A stretch of DNA of 42,624 nt from the NCBI GenBank assembly GCA_016783245.1, contig JADHWY010000004.1:1-42624 (forward strand), read 5' to 3'. Made by a program: the position numbers and the translations under genes. The notes beneath the pieces are model-generated. The model was not told where the DNA came from, did no database searches, and saw only the letters and a list, made by a program, of their open reading frames with translations. Of the stretch, positions 1 through 7,672 are shown one piece after another. Position 1 is the first letter of the stretch. The number at the start of each line of letters is the position of its first letter. Source of the stretch: Dehalococcoidales bacterium (GTDB lineage Bacteria > Chloroflexota > Dehalococcoidia > Dehalococcoidales > BS750m-G39).

Positions 1-1341
1 GAAGAATCGTCGCTTGAAGAGCTATTGGTACTGTTTGAGGATGCCATTGATATTTTCGACCAGAATTGGAGGCTACACTGGGTATTGAATTTGGCGCAGT
101 TTCAGTCATTTATCATGTTTAAAGAGGTTTTCGCAAAGGTATTCGGAAAACCGGATGAAGAGTTGTCTAATAGGGTTCTGGTCTCTATTGCCGATAAGAA
201 TTGGGAGGCGATCGAGGGACTATGGAAACTCAAAGAGCTTGTCAAAGGGTCTCCGATTTTAACAGAACTCTTCGAAAGCGGCAAAACGAAGGATGAAATT
301 ATTGACACATGTAAAAAAGGCGGGGAGAAAGAAAGAGAATTTTTGAAGCGATTTAATGATTACCTTGATGAATTTGGCTGGAAAGCAATGTATAGCCATG
401 AATTAGTTTACCCGTCTTGGAGAGAAGAGCCAACCCCGGTTATAGAGCAAATAAGGACTTACCTTTCGATGGATTACTCGTATCCTAAAGATATTGCGAG
501 GTGCGAAAAGGATCAGGGTGATGCGATTAATGAGGTGTGGGAAAGAGCGGAGAAAGAGAATATGTCCGGTGAAGATAAGGCAAAGTTAAGGAAAGCTATG
601 GACTTGGCTGTTAAGATGGCCCCCTTGACACCTAACCACCACTTCTATATAGATCAGGGGAGCCATCAGAGGGTACGAAGAGTAGCCCTGGAAATCGGCA
701 AGAAACTCGTCGCCAAAAATGTGATTGAGAGGCCGGATGATGTGCCTTTCTTCCGTTATAATGAGTTAAGGGAGATAGGGACTAATCCCAAAGCATTTGA
801 CGCCAAGAGTCTGGTAAAGGAAAGAAGAGAAGAAAGAGAAGAGGCAGAGAAAATTTTGCCCGCACCATTCATTGGAACAGTGACAGAATGGGCACTTCAC
901 CAAGAACCCTATAAGATAGGCCTTTGGGGATGGACTGATGAGAAATTTGAAAGAGCCAAGAAACAGATAGAAGAAGGCATAATTGGGAGGCCGACAATTA
1001 GTAAGAGGGCGGCAATTGGTGATAAGACCATATTAGGAATACCTGCCTCGCCAGGCATTGCTGAAGGCATTGCAAGAGTTGTTACATCTCCCGCTGAGTT
1101 TAACCGTATTGAAGATGGAACAATTATGTTCTGTGATATGACTAACCCGGCTTGGGTTCCTATATTCCCCAAGCTGAGAGGTTTAGTAACCAACTCTGGT
1201 GGAGTGCTGGCTCACCCGGCTATAGTCTCCCGTGAATTTGGCATCCCATGCATCGTTGGAACTCTGGTGGGTACTGAGCAGATAACGGATGGTCAGAAGG
1301 TGCGCATAAACGGAAATATGGGGACTGTTGAGATATTATGA
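1..1341 (+). CDS. PEP-utilising enzyme, C-terminal part (PEP synthase-like swivelling phosphohistidine domain), 5' truncated
   Basis: The frame is open to the left edge of the window, so this is the C-terminal ~446 residues of a longer protein; a TTG at 25 is probably internal. The last ~100 residues match the mobile phosphohistidine domain of PEP synthase, PPDK and rifampicin phosphotransferase. It contains GIPASPGIAEG and then GGVLAHPAIVSREFGIP, where the His (about residue 405 from the window edge, near base 1213) is the expected phosphate carrier. The preceding ~300 residues are helical and charged, like the linker or substrate region of these enzymes. The ATP-grasp domain expected upstream is outside the window. 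The family moves phosphate between ATP or PEP and an acceptor through this His; the acceptor here is unknown. The next gene starts 9 bp downstream, so the two are probably co-transcribed. Family is clear, substrate is not. Confidence 0.82.
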   Translation, partial: EESSLEELLVLFEDAIDIFDQNWRLHWVLNLAQFQSFIMFKEVFAKVFGKPDEELSNRVLVSIADKNWEAIEGLWKLKELVKGSPILTELFESGKTKDEIIDTCKKGGEKEREFLKRFNDYLDEFGWKAMYSHELVYPSWREEPTPVIEQIRTYLSMDYSYPKDIARCEKDQGDAINEVWERAEKENMSGEDKAKLRKAMDLAVKMAPLTPNHHFYIDQGSHQRVRRVALEIGKKLVAKNVIERPDDVPFFRYNELREIGTNPKAFDAKSLVKERREEREEAEKILPAPFIGTVTEWALHQEPYKIGLWGWTDEKFERAKKQIEEGIIGRPTISKRAAIGDKTILGIPASPGIAEGIARVVTSPAEFNRIEDGTIMFCDMTNPAWVPIFPKLRGLVTNSGGVLAHPAIVSREFGIPCIVGTLVGTEQITDGQKVRINGNMGTVEIL

Positions 1342-1350
1342 TAAAGTGGG

Positions 1351-2280
1351 GTGAAGCGTTTGTATAGACACGTAGAAGAAATAGGTTTCAATGATATACG
1401 GGTGAGGCTGGATAGATATACTTCGGAAAGAGATGAAACGAGTATTATTAAGAGCCCCGTTTGGCTCAACTATAGGTTTGGGGATGTCATATTTTTTGAA
1501 GACCTCAAGAAAGACCGACCAGATTTGGTCTGGTATGCTGACCAAGATGGCGATAAATCAATAAGTTATTGCGATGGTGGACAAGAAAGACTAACACTGA
1601 CTGGTGACTGGAAAGCAGGAGAGACACAGAAGCTCATTCTTGCTTTACTTGTTAAGGAATTGGGGGAGAATGATTTATTCCTTTTTCATGGAGCCGCAGC
1701 TTGGTATCGAGGTCTTAATATCATGTTTATGACCGGGGAGGAAAACCACGGGAAAACCATGTGCCTGATAGAATCAGCTAGGCGGGGAGGCAAGATTATA
1801 TCCGGTGAAGGAATCGTATTAGACAGGAATGGGCATATCTTGCTTGGCACCTCTGATGTCTTTATCCGCGAGCGGCTTAAAGGAACGGAGAGGTCCGACA
1901 AACCATCTGAAGACGGCTGGAAAAAATTCTTTGATACCCTTCCAGAGTTTAAAAGGGTAGAAGGGAAGATAGGAGATGTTGATCTGGTCATTCTTCCATC
2001 AATTGATGGCCATTTTGACACAGCGGTGACGAAATTGGGACAGTTTGAGAAGGAATACCAGACCTTTTCCTGCCTCTCCCTTTCTTTTTTCCTGTCCCAT
2101 GAGTTGATCTCTATCAAAACACCCGCCCCAATTATTGAGGATTGGGACATCAGGCTAAAGAGGGCAAGATTCGCAAGTAGCTTTGCCCTGAAGCGACCTT
2201 ATTTTCTTGTAAAAGCGAAAAGTCCTCAGATCGTCTTAGATGAGGTAGATAACATCATAGATGGGTTAAATAAGGAGTAA
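1351..2280 (+). CDS. HPr kinase-like P-loop protein
   Basis: This 309-residue protein starts at GTG 1351, just after the phosphotransfer enzyme. A Walker A motif GEENHGKT lies at residues 129-136, preceded by a hydrophobic strand and a His (LFLFHGAAA). The segment KIISGEGIVLD after it resembles the HPr kinase/phosphorylase region that carries the catalytic acid and nucleotide-contacting strand. The N-terminal ~110 residues have no recognised domain. In the wider family, HPr kinase-like folds phosphorylate proteins or small molecules and are related to PEP carboxykinase. There is no HPr or PTS gene in this window. The adjacent phosphohistidine-domain protein suggests a shared phosphotransfer role, which is inference. 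The fold assignment rests on the P-loop and its surroundings only. Confidence 0.6.
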   Translation: MKRLYRHVEEIGFNDIRVRLDRYTSERDETSIIKSPVWLNYRFGDVIFFEDLKKDRPDLVWYADQDGDKSISYCDGGQERLTLTGDWKAGETQKLILALLVKELGENDLFLFHGAAAWYRGLNIMFMTGEENHGKTMCLIESARRGGKIISGEGIVLDRNGHILLGTSDVFIRERLKGTERSDKPSEDGWKKFFDTLPEFKRVEGKIGDVDLVILPSIDGHFDTAVTKLGQFEKEYQTFSCLSLSFFLSHELISIKTPAPIIEDWDIRLKRARFASSFALKRPYFLVKAKSPQIVLDEVDNIIDGLNKE

Positions 2281-2293
2281 AGGAATAACTGGG

Positions 2294-2719
2294 ATGAAAA
2301 AGGAAGAAATAGAGAAATTCGGATTGGTTGTGGATGTAGAGAAGCTACCTGGAGAAAAGGTGCTAGGCGAAAATGAAAGGCTTCTGAAAGTTGTGATGTC
2401 TCCTCAGGTCGGCAATTATGATAAGGCCACAGTGCTTACATCCGACATCAGCCCCAGAAAAAGCACTGGGATGCATACGCATAATGTGGATGAAATAATG
2501 TATGTCGTAAGTGGGGAAGGTATCGCCATATGTGGAGGCAAAGAGGAGACTGTTGGAAGCGGGACTATTATTTTTTCTCCGAAAGGCGTTGAACACGCGG
2601 TGACCAGTACTAGCGATGAGAAGCTAAGACTTTTTTGTTCTTTTATACCCCCAATGGAGCCGAGCGGAGCCTTCAAAGAGGCGACAGAAAAGACGAGAAG
2701 ATTCTTTGAAAATTTATAG
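2294..2719 (+). CDS. Single-domain cupin protein
   Basis: A 141-residue protein with one conserved cupin barrel. Cupin motif 1 reads GMHTHNVDE, with His61, His63 and Glu67 as expected metal ligands. Motif 2 reads FSPKGVEHAV, with His101 as the fourth ligand. All four canonical ligands are present, so metal binding is likely. Small cupins act as isomerases, dioxygenases, decarboxylases or ligand sensors, and sequence alone does not separate these. The gene starts 13 bp after the HPr-kinase-like gene in the same direction, which suggests one transcript. The metal-site call is firm; the reaction is unknown. Confidence 0.8.
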   Translation: MKKEEIEKFGLVVDVEKLPGEKVLGENERLLKVVMSPQVGNYDKATVLTSDISPRKSTGMHTHNVDEIMYVVSGEGIAICGGKEETVGSGTIIFSPKGVEHAVTSTSDEKLRLFCSFIPPMEPSGAFKEATEKTRRFFENL

Positions 2720-2905
2720 GCTTTTCCACCTTTCCGTGAGAGAAACCTCATGTATGGGATTTGGGGAAAAATCTTGATGTTGACTTAACTGCTCATTCAG
2801 CAGGCATTAGGCGGTTTGAGAGGAGAACGAGGAGTTACTATTTCACAGATATCAAAAAATCAATCATTTATTACCAAAACCAAAATTGTTTGAAGGAGAG
2901 CTATA

Positions 2906-4786
2906 ATGGCAGACAGGTACGGGTATAATGGAAAGATACTACGGGTTGATTTATCTCGGCGTGCTATATCAGTGGAAGAGCCTAGCGAGGACTTTTACCG
3001 GCGCTACATGGGGGGTAGGGGTTTCATAAGTTATTTTCTCCTCCGGGAGCTATCTGGTGGTGAGGATGCGCTTGGCCCGAAAAATAAATTAATTTTTGCT
3101 CTTGGGCCAGTCACTGGAGTCCCGGTAGCTGGCAGTGGCAGGAACAGTGTAGGCGGGAAATCGCCGTTGACAAATGGCTATGGTGATGCTGAGGTGGGAG
3201 GCTATTGGGGTGCCGAACTCAAGCACGCTGGCTATGATGCCATAATTGTCGAGGGTAAATCAGAAAAACCGGTATATCTTTGGATTGAGGATGGCAAGGT
3301 AGAAATAAAAGATGCCAGTCACCTCTGGGGCAAAACTACTGGCGAGTGTCAAAAACTTATCCAAGCGGAATTAGGGGATAAAGGCGTTCGTGTTGCCCTG
3401 ATAGGTTTAGCCGGTGAAAACCAAGTTCGTTATGCTTGTATAATCAATGACGCGTCGAATGCTGCTGGTCGCACTGGTATGGGAGCAGTGATGGGGTCTA
3501 AGAATTTAAAGGCTATTGCTGTTAGGGGTCACCAAAAAGTAGCATTGTCAGATGCTGCGGTGGTTAGTTCCTTTGCCAGACAGCTTAGAAATGATATTAA
3601 GACTCACCCGATTGCCCGTAATCTAGCACAGAATGGTACTGCTGGTCATGTTATGGGCTTAAATTCCGGTGGGGGGCTGCCTACGCGGAACTTCCAACAG
3701 GGAGTATTCGATGGAGCCGAGAAAATCGCAACTGACGCGATAAATAATAGCATTCTGACAAAACGAAAGGGGTGCTATGCTTGTTCCATCAACTGTAAAC
3801 CTGAGGTCACTACAGGGGAGCCATATAATGTTGACCCTATCTATGGTGGCCCTCAATATGAAACCCTAGCCGCATTGGGTTCAAATTGTGGCATAGATGA
3901 CCTAGAGGCAGTTGCCAAAGGAAATGAACTTTGTAATGCCTACTCTTTAGACACGATTTCAACTGGGGTTGCCATTTCTTTTGCTATGGAGTGCTTTGAG
4001 CGAGGTATCCTAACCGAGAGGGATACCGGTGGATTGAAGCTCAACTTTGGCAATGCCCAAGCGATGTTGCAACTGGTAGAGATGATTGCTAAGAAGGAAG
4101 GCTTAGGCAAGGTCTTGGCTGAGGGTGTAGCTCGAGCGGCTAAAGTGTTTGGTAAGGAGGCTGAGGAGTTTTCCATGCATATCAAGGGGCAAGAGCTTCC
4201 TCTGCATGATCCGCGCCTTAAGCCGGGTATGGGGGTAGGTTATACTATCTCAACCACTGGTGTTGACCATTGCCATAATATGCATGATACCCTTTATACC
4301 CAAAAAGTCTGGGGCCCGCTCAAAGCGTTGGGTGTACTGGAGCCACTCCCACTTCATGATTTGAGCCCAGCCAAGGTTAGGATGCTCGTTTATTATAGCC
4401 AGTGGCAGCACATGGTTAATTGCCTGGTATTTTGCTACTTTCTCTCGTCATATCTTTCCTTTACTCCTAGCCAAATGGCTGACATGATAAGGGGCGTCAC
4501 TGGTTGGGATACTAACGTATGGGAGTTAATGAAGGTTGGTGACCGCTGTGTTACTATGACTCGTGCCTTTAATATTCGGGAGGGATTTGGTAAGGATGAT
4601 GATTATTTACCCCACAGATTCTTTACCCCCCTTACCTCCGGTCCTTTGAAGGGTGTCAGCATTGATAAGAACGAATTACGCCAGGCTATAGATACCTATT
4701 ATGCTATGGTTGGCTGGGATAAGAATGGGGTACCTACTTTGGCAAAGCTGCAGGAACTAGACATTGAATGGGTAGCTGGAGTATAA
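2906..4786 (+). CDS. aor: Aldehyde:ferredoxin oxidoreductase (tungsten-bispterin enzyme)
   Basis: The 626-residue length fits the AOR family, which oxidises aldehydes to carboxylates (or the reverse) with ferredoxin, using a tungstopterin and one [4Fe-4S] cluster in the cytoplasm. The N-terminal pterin-binding domain is visible (YNGKILRVDLS, GGRGFISYFLL, GAELKHAGYDAIIVEG). Cluster ligands are Cys290, Cys293 and Cys297 in CYACSINC, and probably Cys510 in NCLVFCYF, matching the family pattern of three clustered cysteines plus a distant C-terminal one. The ATG at 2906 follows a GGAG Shine-Dalgarno. A MoaD-like gene about 1.4 kb downstream is a common companion because the pterin cofactor needs sulfur delivery. 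Substrate class cannot be read from sequence; the neighbouring cyclase and cupin suggest an organic-acid or aromatic substrate. Confidence 0.9.
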   Translation: MADRYGYNGKILRVDLSRRAISVEEPSEDFYRRYMGGRGFISYFLLRELSGGEDALGPKNKLIFALGPVTGVPVAGSGRNSVGGKSPLTNGYGDAEVGGYWGAELKHAGYDAIIVEGKSEKPVYLWIEDGKVEIKDASHLWGKTTGECQKLIQAELGDKGVRVALIGLAGENQVRYACIINDASNAAGRTGMGAVMGSKNLKAIAVRGHQKVALSDAAVVSSFARQLRNDIKTHPIARNLAQNGTAGHVMGLNSGGGLPTRNFQQGVFDGAEKIATDAINNSILTKRKGCYACSINCKPEVTTGEPYNVDPIYGGPQYETLAALGSNCGIDDLEAVAKGNELCNAYSLDTISTGVAISFAMECFERGILTERDTGGLKLNFGNAQAMLQLVEMIAKKEGLGKVLAEGVARAAKVFGKEAEEFSMHIKGQELPLHDPRLKPGMGVGYTISTTGVDHCHNMHDTLYTQKVWGPLKALGVLEPLPLHDLSPAKVRMLVYYSQWQHMVNCLVFCYFLSSYLSFTPSQMADMIRGVTGWDTNVWELMKVGDRCVTMTRAFNIREGFGKDDDYLPHRFFTPLTSGPLKGVSIDKNELRQAIDTYYAMVGWDKNGVPTLAKLQELDIEWVAGV

Positions 4787-4800
4787 GCAGGTGAAAGGAG

Positions 4801-4920
4801 ATTAAGGCCATAGTTGGTAATATTACTGAGATTGGCGCTAGGTGGACAGATGAAGGTATGGAGAGGGCTGCTAGGCTTCTGGAGGAGGTGAGACTAAATG
4901 TAACGAGGCTCGAACTCTAA
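4801..4920 (+). pseudogene. Start-less 39-codon ORF, possible gene remnant
   Basis: Directly after aor, an open frame of 39 codons ending in TAA at 4918-4920 encodes a coding-like amphipathic stretch (WTDEGMERAARLLEEV). It has no ATG, GTG or TTG, and an in-frame TGA lies just upstream at 4792. A GAAAGGAG sequence abuts its first codon. It may be the tail of a decayed gene, or may use a rare ATT or ATA start. I do not recognise the family. The rest of 4921-5035 shows nothing I can identify. Confidence 0.25.
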
Positions 4921-5035
4921 TGGGAATGCGTTGCCAAACAGCTGCTGATTTGAAGAGAACCATAGGATAATGATTTATCTTATGCTGGAAGTACGATTAG
5001 AGTCTAAAATAACAAAAACTGGAGTGTGAAGCACG

Positions 5036-5833
5036 ATGCTATTTGATAGAGAAAAAAATCTGCTCATTGATTTGACATTGCCGATATACCCTTTTCATCA
5101 GGATGTGGTTGGTTTTCCGAAAGTATGTAGTTGGGGTCATACCGCAGGAGCCAGGTTAAATTCTGTCCAGGCGGGTATCGAGCCTGATGATATGCCGGAA
5201 GGTAAATCTCAAGCTTGGGAAGAAGCTACCATTGCAACGCATTTAGGTACACATCTGGATGCTCCTTGGCATTTCTACCCGACAACTGCAGGGAAGCCGT
5301 CAAAGAGGATAGAAGATGTACCCCTGGAATGGTGCATAGGAGACGGAGTTATCCTTGACTTGACCCATAGAGGACCGGGAGAGTTGATAACTAAGGAAGA
5401 TATCGTCCGCGCCGCGAAGGATATAGACTATAAAATTAAACCCTATGATATAGTGTTGATAAGAACAGATTGCGATAAAATGTGGGGAACAAATTTTGAT
5501 TATTTCGAGAAGCATCCGGGGATGGGTCGAGAGTCGACAATCTATTTGTTAGATCAGGGAGTTAAGACTATCGGTATCGATGCCCTTGGATTTGACAGGC
5601 CGTTCAAGACGATGGGTGCGGACTTCAGGAAAACTGGTAATAAAGATGTTTTGTGGCCAGCACATAATGTTGGTAAGGAGCGTGAATATTGCCATCTTGA
5701 GCGGTTAGCCAATCTGTGGAAAGTGCCCGTTCCTTTTGGGTTTACTGTTATGGTAGCTCCTGTAATTGTAGAGGGTGCAAGCGCTGGCTGGGTAAGGGCG
5801 TTTGCCATTGTTGATAAGGATAAAATCAAATAG
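5036..5833 (+). CDS. Cyclase-family metal-dependent hydrolase (kynurenine formamidase-like)
   Basis: The 265-residue length and the N-terminal LIDLTLPIYP fit the cyclase family (Pfam Cyclase), which includes bacterial kynurenine formamidase and related amide or lactone hydrolases. The metal motif HLGTHLDAPWH lies at residues 69-79, with His69, His73, Asp75 and His79 as the usual ligands. A later GIDALGFDRP segment fits the conserved second half of the fold. No tryptophan-degradation genes are nearby, so formamidase activity is not implied. The association with AOR, a cupin and a phosphotransfer enzyme suggests hydrolysis of a cyclic or amide intermediate. The ATG at 5036 is preceded by GGAGTG. 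The family is solid; the substrate is unknown. Confidence 0.83.
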   Translation: MLFDREKNLLIDLTLPIYPFHQDVVGFPKVCSWGHTAGARLNSVQAGIEPDDMPEGKSQAWEEATIATHLGTHLDAPWHFYPTTAGKPSKRIEDVPLEWCIGDGVILDLTHRGPGELITKEDIVRAAKDIDYKIKPYDIVLIRTDCDKMWGTNFDYFEKHPGMGRESTIYLLDQGVKTIGIDALGFDRPFKTMGADFRKTGNKDVLWPAHNVGKEREYCHLERLANLWKVPVPFGFTVMVAPVIVEGASAGWVRAFAIVDKDKIK

Positions 5834-5835
5834 GG

Positions 5836-5991
5836 GTGAAGGCAAAGTTTATAGAACCAGGAAGTCCCTGGGATGATGGATACGTAGAGTCCTTCAAGCG
5901 AAGATACTGGTTGAATAGTGGCGGAGGGAATGCAATCAAGTGCGGCCACATAGCTCCCCGCGCTATCGACCGCCAGCTCCCAAGGTTATAA
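5836..5991 (+). pseudogene. IS3-family transposase (OrfB) fragment
   Basis: Codons from about 5845 to 5895 read KFIEPGSPWDDGYVESF, the highly conserved block near the C-terminal end of the IS3/IS481-type integrase core (typically FIEPGSPWENGYIESF). The following residues lose family similarity and end at TAA 5989. No upstream transposase, orfA or matching terminal repeats are present, so this is a scrap of an old insertion. It begins 3 bp after the cyclase gene stop and shows past mobile-element activity in this region. Confidence 0.65.
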
Positions 5992-6102
5992 TGCCAGCTA
6001 CTATGCCATTGACTCTAACTTAAGAAGTGGTATAATCATTGGGGGCAGGTCACAATGTCCACCGAGGGCAAGGGCAGGAAGGTTCTTCTGCCGGCATTAT
6101 AG
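5986..6102. repeat. Imperfect inverted-repeat pair, possible MITE-like remnant
   Basis: Arms at 5986-5998 (TTATAATGCCAGC) and 6090-6102 (GCCGGCATTATAG) are complementary at 11 of 13 positions and bracket 117 bp with no gene. The hexamer CCAAGG lies just outside on both sides (5980-5985 and 6110-6115). The layout recalls a small non-autonomous element next to the transposase scrap, but the arms are short and chance is possible. Nothing else is recognisable in the 5992-6150 gap. Confidence 0.25.
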
Positions 6103-6161
6103 CTATTAGCCAAGGAGATAGATTAGGCGTAAAATAGCTACTATTAGTTAAGGAGGTGGGT

Positions 6162-6434
6162 ATGAGTGTAAATATAACTATTCCCGGGTTCCTTAAGCGT
6201 GCCACCAATGGTACCAAGATGGTGGAGGTTCATGGTAACACTGTTGGTGACTGCCTTAAAAAGCTGGTGGAGCTATTCCCGCCTATTGGGAATGAGTTAC
6301 TTGATAAACAAGGGGAGTTGTTGCCTTATGTAGACATCCGTGTTAGCGGACATAGTGCCCGCCCGGAGGGATTAGCCAAACCGGTTAAGGACGGAGATGA
6401 GCTTTACATATTGTTTTTACTCGGCGGTGGTTAA
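6162..6434 (+). CDS. MoaD/ThiS-family sulfur-carrier protein
   Basis: A 90-residue ubiquitin-like protein ending in LLGGG. The C-terminal Gly-Gly is the hallmark of MoaD and ThiS carriers, which are adenylated and loaded with thiocarboxylate sulfur by a MoeB/ThiF-type enzyme. ATG 6162 is preferred over GTG 6156 because the GTG lies inside the strong AGGAGG Shine-Dalgarno (6151-6156). MoaD-like genes commonly accompany AOR genes, since molybdopterin synthase builds the dithiolene of the tungsten cofactor. No moaE, moeB or other cofactor genes are in the window, so partners must lie elsewhere. A role outside cofactor synthesis cannot be excluded. Confidence 0.82.
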   Translation: MSVNITIPGFLKRATNGTKMVEVHGNTVGDCLKKLVELFPPIGNELLDKQGELLPYVDIRVSGHSARPEGLAKPVKDGDELYILFLLGGG

Positions 6435-6476
6435 GGCCGCTAAATTACTGGCGCAGAATTTAGGCAGGGAGATAGC

Positions 6477-6662
6477 ATGTCAAAACGGCAAGTAATGCTT
6501 AACTTTCCCAAGGAACTACTTTCTGAACCCATTATCTACACCATTAGCCAGTAATTCAATCTGGTAACCAATGTCCGACGGGCTGCTGTGACGCAGATGC
6601 TGATGTTTCCCATGGTATTTCTATCCGGGATGTTCTTCCATGGCATGGTGAGTGGGGCTTAG
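6477..6662 (+). pseudogene. Decayed NIL-domain protein joined to an ABC-2 permease fragment
   Basis: From ATG 6477, which has a GGGAG Shine-Dalgarno, the frame reads KRQVMLNFPKELLSEPII, characteristic of the start of a NIL domain (found in MetN and in some ferredoxin-like proteins). An in-frame TAA at 6552-6554 breaks it. The same frame resumes with FNLVTNVRRAAVTQ, the next expected NIL segment, then changes to MFPMVFLSGMFF, which resembles a transmembrane segment of ABC-2 type permeases. It stops at 6660-6662, just before the tRNA gene. The simplest reading is debris of two genes fused by deletion. Confidence 0.55.
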
Positions 6663-6668
6663 CTTTGA

Positions 6669-6743
6669 TGGAGCGGGTGAAGGGATTCGAACCCTCGGCT
6701 CCTTGCTTGGGAAGCAAGCACTCTACCGCTGAGTTACACCCGC
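6669..6743 (-). tRNA. tRNA-Gly (anticodon CCC)
   Basis: Read on the minus strand, the acceptor GCGGGTG pairs with CACCCGC, followed by discriminator T and an encoded CCA (6669-6671). The anticodon stem CTTGC/GCAAG encloses loop TTCCCAA, giving anticodon CCC for Gly codon GGG. The T arm contains GGTTCGAATCC. A U at position 73 is typical of bacterial tRNA-Gly. The 3' end faces the debris-rich accessory region on the left. Confidence 0.96.
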
Positions 6744-6795
6744 CCGGCCGATTTATATTATGCCTTGAAGTGGATTTGGTGTCAAGATAGATAGT

Positions 6796-7581
6796 ATGGG
6801 AACAGGGGAGAACAGTTTATCATCGGCTTCTATTAGCAATGATTTAGGGACTCGTTTCGTTGGGCAGAGGGTTATTTGCCACCCTCGGCTGGCTTCAACC
6901 ATGGAGATGGCAAGGCAGGAGGCGCGGCTGGGAGCGGTGGAGGGAACGGTGGTCGTTGCCGGTGAGCAGACTGGGGGTAGGGGGCGGATGGGGCGCGTCT
7001 GGTTATCTCCCCAGGGCAACATCTCTCTGTCTATCATTCTCTATCCTGATTTAGCTCATTTACCTTCCCTTATTATGCTGGCTTCTCTGGCTGTGGTTCA
7101 CGCTATTGAGGCTGTGTCCGGGCTGAAGGCGCAGATCGGCTGGCCCAACGATGTCTTGATTGGAGGCAAAAAGGTGTGTGGGATTCTGGTTGAGAGCAAT
7201 GTGCGGGGAGGAACGGTGGCACATGCCGTTATTGGCATCGGGATGAATGTGAACCTGCGGGCCGCTGATTTCCCTGAGATATCGTCAATCGCCACCAGTC
7301 TCTCGGATGAGGTGGGAGGTGAGGTATCGCTGGCGGGCATGATACGGCAGCTGTTGGTTGACATAGAGAGGTTATATCTGGACTTACAGGCGGGAGGGTC
7401 TGTCTATCAGGAGTGGCGGGACAGCCTGGTCACTCTGGGCAAGAAGGTCGTGGCAAACTCGAGCGGCATCAGCTATGAGGGTATAGCTGAGTCGGTGGGC
7501 GAAGATGGAGGCCTCTTATTGCGCTGCTCGGACGGGAGTCTGATTAAGGTTATCGCCGCTGATGTTACTCTGCACGGCTGA
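6796..7581 (+). CDS. birA: Biotin--[acetyl-CoA-carboxylase] ligase, class I (no DNA-binding domain)
   Basis: A 261-residue protein that would form biotinyl-5'-AMP and transfer biotin to a lysine of carboxyl-carrier proteins. The biotin/ATP loop GRGRMGR is at residues 61-67, and KKVCGILVE, carrying the catalytic Lys, is at about 125-133. The motif usually written KWPND reads GWPND at 115-119, so its first Lys is replaced by Gly. The C-terminal ~50 residues form the small SH3-like domain. The N-terminal helix-turn-helix of repressor-type BirA is absent, so it should be a ligase only. It starts at ATG 6796, 52 bp beyond the tRNA on the opposite strand, and has a weak Shine-Dalgarno. It converges with the slipin gene. 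Confidence 0.9.
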   Translation: MGTGENSLSSASISNDLGTRFVGQRVICHPRLASTMEMARQEARLGAVEGTVVVAGEQTGGRGRMGRVWLSPQGNISLSIILYPDLAHLPSLIMLASLAVVHAIEAVSGLKAQIGWPNDVLIGGKKVCGILVESNVRGGTVAHAVIGIGMNVNLRAADFPEISSIATSLSDEVGGEVSLAGMIRQLLVDIERLYLDLQAGGSVYQEWRDSLVTLGKKVVANSSGISYEGIAESVGEDGGLLLRCSDGSLIKVIAADVTLHG

Positions 7582-7637
7582 AATAGAGCATTGTCCAGAG
7601 CCTGCACTCGGTGCAAGCCCTGGATTTACTGCTCGAT

Positions 7638-7657
7638 ATCGGGAGTTGCTTCCCGAT
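7638..7657. terminator. Stem-loop in the convergent birA/slipin gap
   Basis: ATCGGGA (7638-7644) pairs perfectly with TCCCGAT (7651-7657) around a 6-nt loop, 57 bp after birA and 16 bp after the slipin stop as that gene is read. There is no T-run on either strand, so it may be a weak or factor-assisted terminator, or an mRNA end stabiliser. A shorter hairpin, TGCAC/GTGCA at 7603-7615, lies nearby. Confidence 0.3.
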
Positions 7658-7672
7658 TCTCTTCCCGTATGG

